The position numbers were made by a program, and so were the translations under genes. Shown here piece by piece: positions 46,101 to 53,912 of a stretch of 64,000 nucleotides of DNA; position 1 is the stretch's first letter, and each line of letters starts with the position of its first letter. The DNA lies in NCBI GenBank assembly GCA_963555705.1, contig OY743170.1, positions 31,323,362-31,387,361 on the forward strand. Reading direction: 5' to 3'. The notes under the pieces were generated by a model that was given only the letters and a program-made list of their open reading frames with translations, searched no databases and was not told where the DNA came from. The stretch is from Ligustrum vulgare (Eukaryota > Streptophyta > Magnoliopsida > Lamiales > Oleaceae).

Positions 46101-46950
46101 AAAATGTCACATCAAGAACGATTTTCAAATTCATCAATTATTTCATTTTAAGAAGTAGACAATTCATCATATGAAGGTTATCAATAGAGTCTACCTCATC
46201 TCCAATTGCAATGAAGCACATGTTCGCCACTTCATCTTGACTTTCATTACTTTCATCCCAATTGACTTGGAGTGCTTTCTTTTGATGAATCTCTTCTTGT
46301 TTCGGCACTCAATGCTTTTGTGACCATAAGATGATTTTAAAGCAATTTATTGCCTAGTCTCTTCTTTTCCTTTTCTTGTCTTCTTCTTTGTTTCAGCATT
46401 GTTGAGCTCATAAGTAATCAAAATTCCAAAAAAAAGCTCCTCCAATGGATATGTGTTGATGCCTTTTGTGTTTTCGATCAACATCTTCAATGAATTCCAG
46501 TCTTGGGATAGAGACCTAAGTATTTTACTCACGAGTTCACTGTTAGTAAATTTATGATCAAAGCCTTTAAGACCATTAAAAAAATCGATAAACCGAGTGA
46601 TCATGCAAGTAATGAGCTCGTCTTGCTTAATAAAGAAATTCTCAAAATCTTTAAACAAAAAAATGTATCTTCGTTTCTTTTACTTTGCTTGTAACTATGT
46701 GTGTGATTTCTAATGCATGCCAAATATCACGTGCGAAATCTCATGTACTAATACGATTAAATTTATTTATATCTAAAGTACAATAAAGTATATTTTTAGC
46801 TCTAACATTTAATGACAATTTTCTTTTATCATTCTCATCATATTCCTCTCTAGGTTTAGAAATGATTTGGTCCAGTTTTACATTAACTTTAATAACTTTG
46901 GTAAGCACAAATGGATCAAACTTAAACATTATAATCAATTGATTGAACAT
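46101..46950 (-). pseudogene. Copia gag fragment (UBN2 type), copy B element
   Basis: Minus strand pieces: 46950-46741 ends the N-terminal gag part with EEYDENDKRKLSLNVRAKNILYCTLDINKFNRIS. After a frame change, 46658-46347 gives FEDFF-like IDFFNGLKGFDHKFTNSELVSKILRSLSQDW and YPLEELFFGILITYEL, the UBN2 gag domain of plant copia elements. Weak continuation (ANMCFIAIGDEVDSIDNLH) runs to about 46140. Nothing of pol follows, so the element is truncated on its 3' side. Confidence 0.8.
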
Positions 46951-47084
46951 AAATCATCATTCCAGTCTTCCATTAATTATAATGTGTACCATTAAAGAAG
47001 GGATGATGATTTTTAGAATGCCCTTCAAGGCTATGATTAGCCATTAATTCAAGATTGCAAAATCTTTTAAAAATGAGCACCTAA

Positions 47085-47096
47085 GCTCAGATACCA
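47085..47096 (-). other. Primer binding site of copia copy B
   Basis: Minus strand TGGTATCTGAGC, one mismatch from the initiator-tRNA complementary site, two bases from the LTR border at 47099. Confidence 0.8.
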
Positions 47097-47098
47097 AT

Positions 47099-47602
47099 TG
47101 TTAGCCCAAGAGTAACTAACCAATAGGGGGTAAACTGATTTATAAAACTTTTTTGATAAATAATCTCAAACTTAAAACCAGTAGTACAAGTATAAACATA
47201 TACTGTTGGAAGAAATGTAAAGTAACTTAACTATCAATGCAAGGTGCTATAAAGATGTAAACTTAATTAATAAAGAAAGTATAACACTTAGAGAGTGTAT
47301 TGTACAATATAGACTGATAGAATAAAGTAAGTGCAATGTAAGAAAGTAAATGGGATAAGAAGATGCAAACGATATTTAAGGATATTCAATAAAACAACTT
47401 GATCTACGTCCTCCGTTACCAAGCTGTCCATCACGAGCAAAGTCAAACTCACTATAACAGTAACTTACAACAAGGAGCATCTATCCTTAAGTGACTTACA
47501 ATAAGGAGTATTTATCCTTATGTGACTTACAATAAGGAGCACTTATCCTTTGGTGACTTACAACAAGGAGCACTATCCTTAACAATAATTGGGTTTTCAC
47601 TG
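47099..47602 (-). mobile_element. Copia copy B 5' LTR, first part (continues 63253-64000)
   Basis: TGTTAGCCCAAGAGTAACTAACC onward is homologous to 3256-3770. It is interrupted after TTTTCACTG by the large array. The homologous copy A reads GTTTTCACTAGGCTCTCG without insertion, confirming the target site. The continuation runs off the window, so the LTR is at least 1.2 kb. Confidence 0.82.
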
Positions 47603-47920
47603 TATAGCGATCCAGAATTTTTATGCAATAAATAATTATTTTAATATTTAGAAAATTGTGTCGCTACTATTTCATTTATTATTTTGAAATTAATGCCGCG
47701 ACGGATTCGTCTAGCCAAGTCAAGAAATATCGAATTTGTTCGATTTTAAATTAAAATCCGAATTTCTAAAATTATGTTATTTTAATTGTTTATTCAAAGT
47801 ATTATTTTCAAAATTATTTTGAATTCCAAATTTATTAAAATATTTCAATTTTCCTTATTCAAATTTATTTTCAGTCCAAAATATATCAGTTTTAATACAA
47901 TTCCTTATACAAAAACATCA

Positions 47921-47937
47921 TCATTATATATATAAAT
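47921..47937 (+). promoter_or_regulatory. TATA-box candidate of the array LTR
   Basis: TCATTATATATATAAAT in an otherwise GC-poor stretch is the only strong TATA-like run in the first kilobase of the LTR. It recurs at 54231-54247 and 60541-60557. It would drive the genomic transcript rightward, antisense to the captured genes. Confidence 0.45.
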
Positions 47938-49545
47938 TTTACATCTATTTCATATTCCATCTCATTATACAAACACCAAAGCAAAGCATCTTCATCATTA
48001 TCATCATCTACCCCATCTTCATTTCAATACTCATGGCACAACTCACACTTCCATGTACTTAGATTCCACAATACAATATATATAAGCATACATCTTCATC
48101 ACCTGCACCAAGCTCCATCTCCATCCCAGACGAGTGCAACCACAGTCCACCCACACTGCCTCACCGTCCATCACTCTGCCATCACGCAGACCATACTGCC
48201 ACCATGCCACAATTCCAACACCACAAGTCTGAACATCAGCACCTCCACCATAGCCAAAATCCCTTATCAACACCATGATCAATTTTACTGCAACCTCGAC
48301 AGCTTGCAGCAACCCAAATCACCGGTTGCAGCCCTTCACAGAACCATTGCCAATCGCCTGCAAGCACAGTCCTACCATCACTGCCGAATCTTAATCTCAT
48401 CACGCCACCAACCTCCATCAGCACCGGCATCATCTCCACACCCAAACCACAACCTCCACCACCATCGCACACGGACACAACCGTCATCAATACAAACCAC
48501 TACTACCCAATCCCAAAGTAAAACCCAAAAACTGAGAGGAATCAAAGCCCAGAACCTTACCTTGATTCGACCTAGCTCTGGCCTGATTTTCACCGGTTGT
48601 ACCGCCGATTCTCCGCAGCCCAAAACTGCCACTTTTTGCCTCGGCTCAACCATCAATCGAACCCCAAATCAAAACCCAAGAAATAGAATACCCAAAATAC
48701 CTACCTACCTCGATCGTCGGTTACATCGCCGGAAACCGCGATCTCCAGCTTCGACTTTTGCTTCGTTTTCGCCCTTGTTTCTCAAACCCAAGCCCTAAAA
48801 TCTGAACCCTGCTTTGTCTGCCACTCACCGCAGCCTGCGCCGTTGAGTTCGCCGGCGAATCACCGGCTAAAGGTCGGATTTTGGCGAGGCAGTCGCTGCG
48901 TCCCTCCTTCGATCTGATAACGAGTTGTGAGAGAGGGTTAAAATCTGATATTAAAAGGTTGATTTTTGAAATTTGCATATTAGCCCCCAAGTTTGAAAAA
49001 TAATCATTTCAGTCCCCAAGCTTTTAAAAAGTTTCAAATCGGACCCTACTGCTTCAAAACACAATCATTTCAGCCCTTTCAATTTCAAAATCTATTATTT
49101 CAACCCTATTGTTTTGAGTTTCCGACTCAACTTTCAAAGTAATCATTTTAGTCCTTCAACTTTCAAAAGTATATATTTTAGTCCCTCAACTTTCAAAACA
49201 TCAAGTTTAGTCCTCAAATTATAATTTATCATTTTGAACTATATATTCGATATACTAAAGTGACTTATTGGCTAAGACGAAGCGTACGGAGAATTTAAAG
49301 AAATTGAAGTCATTCCCGCTCAACTTTGCACTCGTCGGATTTGAGGTAGACTCGCACTTATTAATTGATTTAAATTATGATTTCATATAAATGTCATGTG
49401 ACTTGTGAAAGTCAATTTTCAAGAAAATTAAGTATGTTTTATGAAAGGTAAATATACCTTATGTTTTTATGAAAAGTAAGTATACCCTATGTTTTTACGA
49501 TAATGTTTTATATGTTTTGGATCATTGCTATGCACATAAGAATTC

Positions 49546-49940
49546 TTACCACCTAAGTTCGGTAAAATTCTTGTGTCTCCATAAGTTTATGAGGATTTAC
49601 CACCTAAGTTCGGTAAAATTCCTGCCTTTCCATATGTTTATGAGGATTTACCACCTAAGTTCGGTAAAATTCCTGTCGCGTATGTTTATGAGGATTTCGA
49701 TCCTATCTTATGTTATGATGGAAATGATCCCTATGAATTTCATGAATTATGTTTTGGTATACTTACTGTTATTATGATCTTACTGTTATTATGACTTACT
49801 ACATAAGAATTCTTGCCACCTAAGTTCGGTAAAATTCTTATGTTTATGAGGATTTCGATATTATCCTATGTTATGATGAAAACTTACTGTTATTATGATT
49901 TTACTGCATGAGAATTCTTGCCACCTAAGTTCGGTAAAGT
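49546..49940 (+). repeat. Five interspersed ACCACCTAAGTTCGGTAAA hairpin repeats in LTR 1
   Basis: (T)TACCACCTAAGTTCGGTAAAATTC or its TGCCACC variant occurs five times, each followed by a TATGTTTATGAGGATTT phrase. The core TTACC...CGGTAA is self-complementary. The same five copies occur at 55856-56250 and 62166-62560. Confidence 0.88.
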
Positions 49941-50630
49941 TCTTGTGTCTATTTATGTTTATGAGGATTTAAATCCTATCTTATGTTATGCTTTCAAAAG
50001 AAATTATGCTTGGCATAATTAAAATGTTTTTATAAGTATATGGTTTTCAAAGAGCTGTTTTCAAAGAGCTATTTTCAAAGAGCCTATGATTTGTAAAATA
50101 TGTCCCGTGCTGTAATGCACAATATGAGTTTTATCAAGAGCAGTTTTATAAAGAAGCTCTATCAATGCCCGTTTTATAAAGAGCCGGGATTTATGTGTTT
50201 AATCATCTTATAAATTAAATTAATTCGCGATGAGTCTACTGAGTATTTCCCCCATGAAATACTCACCCTACTTTTAACAGTTTTGCAGATTTCGGAGACG
50301 GTGGCGAGCGATGAATGATGGTGGCAATAATCGTTGAACGGTTGAAAGTTTGACGTTAATGATTTCCGTATTTTCCAAACAATCGAATAATTTAGAGAAG
50401 TTCATTTATTTGAGAAATTATGATATTGGCAATTTCTTTACAATATTAATGGTTCGATTTACTATTTCAAATGGTTTCATAAATGTTTTCAATTTTAGCG
50501 GCCATTACAATTTATTTAATGTTGCCAAAAATGAATTTCAATTATTTCTTCCGCAAAAAATATTATTCGAAAAATTTAGACAGAAAATGACGTAGTGAAT
50601 CGGGTATACGGAACTCGGGGCGCTACAAGT

Positions 50631-50642
50631 TGGTATCAGAGC
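50631..50642 (+). other. Primer binding site, first internal region
   Basis: TGGTATCAGAGC, three bases after the end of LTR 1. It is the initiator Met-tRNA-type site used by Tekay/Del gypsies and copia. Confidence 0.9.
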
Positions 50643-51456
50643 TAGTCTGCGTTTCTGTAGACTGGTAAAAATTTTCAAAAAGAATTTTAAGAAATATTTT
50701 CCATTATAAGATTTTTATTTATGAAGATTGCCACTGCCATCATTTCGCTCCACCAACTCCGAGGTAAAGAAGTTTATAATGTTTAAAGTTATTTCAGTAT
50801 TTCGAATACTCATTTTATTGATTTATGAGAAAGAATGAAGAGTATTTCGGATACTTATGATTTATGAGAAATAAGAATGTATTTCTTCGAAAATAATGAT
50901 GTTGTTATGCTTTGTCATAACTTATATGCTTTAATGTATGATTATGAGAAATTTTTTTAAAGAAAACGAGTGTTGAGCATAATGGGAATAATATGATTTT
51001 ATTGAGAATTAAGTAATGGATATTATGTTGAGTTAATTTATTATGCCTCTATGTTGAAGAGAAATTTATTATGAAGTTTGGCTTTGTGAATAAATTTTGG
51101 GAATATGATTTATGGCATATATTTATAAGTATGAGTAACTTTTGAGCCAATTAAGGTATGAAAGGAAGTAATATTGTGATATTGAAAAATATGATTTGAA
51201 ATTTCTATGTTGAGGAATTATGAATTGAATTATGGGATATTTTGATGATATTGAAGTGTTGGAATCGTTTTCAATATTTTTAGATCGTTGTGATCAAATG
51301 TGGAGTTATTTATTATTGTGAGTTATGAAGTATGCTTATGGTTTGGATAAGTCCAAATTACAAGGGAGACTCTATCCAGAATTTTATCATTTGGAATTAA
51401 GAGCATAATATGATAAGCATCTACTAAAGGAATTAAGTTTAGACATGCAAGTTCAT
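50643..51456 (+). other. Array leader without gag
   Basis: AT-rich leader of the internal region. An island GAAGATTGCCACTGCCATCATTTCGCTCCACCAACTCCGAGG near 50730-50770 recalls the start of a Tekay-type gag leader, but no gag frame exists on any strand. The same sequence occurs at 56953-57766. Confidence 0.6.
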
Positions 51457-51479
51457 TTACATCAAACGAGATTTAGTAG

Positions 51480-51822
51480 ATGATAACAGAGATTTTATTA
51501 TTTTCTCATAAGGAGAACACACAAGAGTCACACTGGAAAGGAAATACATGAAACACATGAAAGCATAAGAGAAAAACATGAAAAGATCCTCAGAATGAGA
51601 GATGTGTTTCCGGAGTAGCCGTATCCTACCACCTCTGATCTTTTGAGGATATAAAGAGAAAACCTTCAAAGAGGTGTGTTTCGAGAGTAAGAATACTCCG
51701 TAATCTACCACCTGGAATCTTTGAGGTACACACAAGATTTAAACATTAAGGAAATCCTAGTAAATGGAGGGGTGTCTCGAGAGTGAAAATACTCCGTACT
51801 CTACCCCCACCTATTCTAAGAT
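51480..51822 (-). promoter_or_regulatory. 3' untranslated region of the captured LOG gene with three related repeats and a poly(A) signal
   Basis: On minus, downstream of the LOG stop. Three related ~45-bp segments (plus-strand TTTCGAGAGT.A.AATACTCCGTA.TCTACCACCT; 51608-51650 diverged, 51679-51725, 51775-51820) precede an AATAAAA signal at about 51491-51497. The duplicate copy is at 57790-58132. Confidence 0.5.
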
Positions 51823-52476
51823 TCAAAGAGTTAAGTTTACATTAACCGGACTCCATTTTCGCTTGATTCCCCTTCCTTGCGACCAATCTATCTTAACTCC
51901 TGCTGGATCTTGTATTGAGATATATGACTGCAGCTTATCCAGTAGTTCATCAATAGTAGGAGCAGAAATAAGAAGCCTTCTGGAAAATGGAGAGATGAAT
52001 CCCTGTTCCACAGCATAATCAAGAAAGGTTAACAAACCATCAAAGAAATTGTTAACATTCAGAAGCCCAATAGGCTTAGTATGGAGATCTAGTTGAGCCC
52101 ACGAGGTAATGTTAAAGATTTCTTCTAAGGTACCAAAACCTCCGGGCAGGGCTATAAAGGCATCAGAACCATATAGCATACAAGTTATGCGTTCATGGAT
52201 GGATAAGGTTTGAACTTCATGCCCTCGTGTTTTGCCTGCAACATCTACCAAAGGGACAGGTATGACACCGATTACTTTTGATTTCTCTGCAAGAGCAGAT
52301 TGGGAAACACAACCCATTAGACCACTGCTACCACCCCCATATACAAGAGTGATACCTTTTTCCCCCAGTTTCTTTCCAAGATCTACAGCCGCTTCTAGAT
52401 AACCGAAGCCTTTCCCTACTTTTGATCCACAAAATACACAAATAGTTTTGATCTGTCGAAGTTTTGGTGCTTCCAT
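51823..52476 (-). CDS. LOG-like: LOG-family cytokinin riboside 5'-monophosphate phosphoribohydrolase, captured intronless copy 1
   Basis: 217 codons from an ATG in good context (AAAG-ATG-G). LOG enzymes remove ribose 5-phosphate from cytokinin nucleotides, giving the active free base in one step in the cytosol. Family marks: ICVFCGS at 12-18, the nucleotide-binding YGGGSSGLMG at 46-55, the catalytic Arg in HER at 94-96, and PGGFGTLEE at 111-119 with the catalytic Glu. The tail WAQLDLHTKPIGLLNVNNFFDGLL is typical. Length matches plant LOGs (about 210-220 aa). The usual HxRK is HERI here, so substrate use may differ. Plant LOG genes normally have several introns; none is present, which points to capture from mRNA. 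It lies antisense to the retrotransposon, 300 bp downstream of the 183-aa gene. Bacterial-like 'lysine decarboxylase' labels in databases refer to the same fold. Confidence 0.9.
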   Translation of the reverse strand: MEAPKLRQIKTICVFCGSKVGKGFGYLEAAVDLGKKLGEKGITLVYGGGSSGLMGCVSQSALAEKSKVIGVIPVPLVDVAGKTRGHEVQTLSIHERITCMLYGSDAFIALPGGFGTLEEIFNITSWAQLDLHTKPIGLLNVNNFFDGLLTFLDYAVEQGFISPFSRRLLISAPTIDELLDKLQSYISIQDPAGVKIDWSQGRGIKRKWSPVNVNLTL

Positions 52477-52550
52477 CTTTGATAGTGAAGAAGGGAAAAC
52501 TTACGAAGAAGATGTGATTTTGGGATGCCTGAACTATGAAATATGTTTGG

Positions 52551-52560
52551 CTATTTAAAG
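52551..52560 (-). promoter_or_regulatory. TATA-like box upstream of captured LOG, copy 1
   Basis: Minus CTTTAAATAG lies about 80 bases before the LOG ATG. The same TTTAAATAG word lies upstream of the neighbouring 183-aa gene (53361-53370). The duplicate is at 58861-58870. Confidence 0.4.
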
Positions 52561-52776
52561 CCGGAAAAATTTACTGTTTTTGATTGATTCTGAAAAAGTA
52601 AAGATTTACTTTTGACAAAATCAGCCCACTTTTGAATATTTTTATCGTATCGAGGCTGTCACCTTTCGGCGATTTAATATTTTATTTCCAGCTTTATCAA
52701 AACTCGAGAAAAGGAAAATATATTTTATTTTCAAAACGCGTGAAAGTAAGCAGCAAAATATTTTAAAAGATTTACC

Positions 52777-53328
52777 TTATAACATTGCTGAACTGCCAGA
52801 AGCCTCATTTTGTAAAACAGACTGGCAAACAGGATCTTTTGCTATTATATTTTGGAGACTATAACGATTTTTGTCCTCGTTAAACTGAGCGTATAAGGAG
52901 AGAAGTTCACGTTGTACATAACCACTTGGGTGCGTCTCAAGAGTCAGTCGAATATCATCCAAAGACTCCTTACTCAGTCCACCCTTTATGAATTCGATTT
53001 TATCATCCCGATTAGTAGAAGAATATCCTACTGATTTGCAATGAGTATCACAATTCCAACGAGCACATTTGTAGCAACCACCCAGCCTTTTTGCTCTTCG
53101 TTTCTTTGCGAACGTGCTTTTGCCTAAACCAGGCATGTGCTTTGGAAATGTTGATGGTAATTCACCAGATAGTCGAACCTTTGCTTCTATCAACCAGCGA
53201 ACATCTTCTGGAATATCATGAGCCATTAGCAACCTCAATCTTTCGAGCCTTATTTTATAGATCTTTCTCAGATCATTCATAGGAAGACTGGAATAATACT
53301 TGCGAATGTTAGAAAGGATGATATCCAT
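52777..53328 (-). CDS. 183-aa basic cysteine-motif protein, nucleic-acid-binding-protein-like, copy 1
   Basis: Start chosen at ATG 53328 (ACA-ATG-GAT, good context); upstream codons in frame begin with TTG and have no ATG. A helical basic N-terminus (about 1-60, rich in Arg, Leu and Lys) leads to GLGKSTFAKKRRAKRLGG (67-84), then C-x2-C-x4-C-x3-C (Cys 85, 88, 93, 97; His 96) and a Ser/Asp/FIKGG segment (99-117). An acidic helical tail follows. A Ser/Thr plus Arg/Lys cluster directly before a zinc-binding cysteine set and a later F-I-x2-G element is the layout of the small nucleic-acid-binding proteins (often silencing suppressors) of carla-, viti- and allexiviruses. That is a resemblance by eye, not a search result. 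The protein is longer than those (about 100-140 aa). It could also be a host zinc protein I do not know. Intronless, with its own TATA-like box, antisense to the element. Confidence 0.6.
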   Translation of the reverse strand: MDIILSNIRKYYSSLPMNDLRKIYKIRLERLRLLMAHDIPEDVRWLIEAKVRLSGELPSTFPKHMPGLGKSTFAKKRRAKRLGGCYKCARWNCDTHCKSVGYSSTNRDDKIEFIKGGLSKESLDDIRLTLETHPSGYVQRELLSLYAQFNEDKNRYSLQNIIAKDPVCQSVLQNEASGSSAML

Positions 53329-53360
53329 TGTTTGATGATTCAACCTCTTCTCAGCATGAA

Positions 53361-53370
53361 CTATTTAAAA
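53361..53370 (-). promoter_or_regulatory. TATA-like box upstream of the 183-aa gene, copy 1
   Basis: Minus TTTTAAATAG, about 33 bases before the ATG at 53328, would give a very short leader. The word TTTAAATAG is shared with the LOG upstream region. Duplicate at 59671-59680. Confidence 0.35.
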
Positions 53371-53912
53371 GCGCAAAGGATCTGAGTGAATCCGCGTGAT
53401 GTTGTGACCAGCAAGAAAGCGCAGGATTATTTTAATGAAAAGAGGAGACAAGAAGTAATGCGCTGTTAAATTTTATCGATAAAGGAGATTTGATTGGAGA
53501 TTTGGAATATTTTCTTGGATTATGGGTACTGATATTTTGTTTTAATAATGATAATCTTGGTATAGTGTGATGATACGTGGAAAGTAAAATGAGTACCGTA
53601 TTGAATCAGAATTCATACGTATATACAAGTGAAAGAAATACTTTGCAGGAAATTTGGTGACATTTAAGTATAGAATCTTAGTTTTGGGAGATATTTGTTT
53701 ACTGAATTTTGGGTTACAATTATTGGAAAGATAAGTTGATGATATTATGTTGATATGTTTGGGTATTTTACGTAGAGAAAATATTCAGGAATTGTTTTGA
53801 TTATTTTAAGAATATTCGATGATAAGAAGAAGAGATTCTGATTAAGTATTCAGAAATTATAAGATTAAGTAAGTTTAATTTCGAGGACGAAATTATTTTA
53901 AGGAGGTAAGAT
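53371..53912 (+). other. 3' internal stretch of the array with polypurine tract, copy 1
   Basis: No gene. It ends GTTTAATTTCGAGGACGAAATTATTTTAAGGAGGTAAGAT, the last bases of pol and the polypurine tract in Tekay/Del relatives, which supports a gypsy origin. On the minus strand it would hold the upstream region of the 183-aa gene. Duplicate at 59681-60222. Confidence 0.6.

Larger units (their letters stand above)
47603..50627 (+). mobile_element. Array LTR 1
   Basis: TATAGCGATCC...GGGGCGCTACA, with terminal inverted repeat TATAGCG/CGCTACA (6 of 7) and unusual TA...CA ends. It contains a GC-rich island (48040-48950), 'agtccctcaactttcaaaa'-type repeats (48985-49225), five hairpin repeats (49546-49940) and three TTTTCAAAGAGC repeats (50046-50090). 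It differs from LTRs 2 and 3 at two sites I noticed: T for C in the AACCCAAATCACC context near 48328, and G for A in GGAAACCGCGATC near 48738. Confidence 0.92.

Noticed and set aside
48304..48798. A 164-codon plus-strand frame in each array LTR, with overlapping minus-strand frames (48378-48656, 48236-48490, 48721-48990)
   Set aside because: Low-complexity Pro/His/Ser/Gln-rich text in a GC-richer LTR segment, open on both strands at once, with no motif. It is shared by all three LTRs only because they are copies.
51457..51735. A 92-codon minus-strand frame below LOG
   Set aside because: It lies in the LOG 3' region and is built from the repeated segments. No family, and it would need a separate promoter.
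53329..53343. A longer 188-aa version of the basic cysteine-motif protein
   Set aside because: The first codon there is TTG, not ATG. The in-frame ATG at 53328 (59638 in copy 2) has a good start context.
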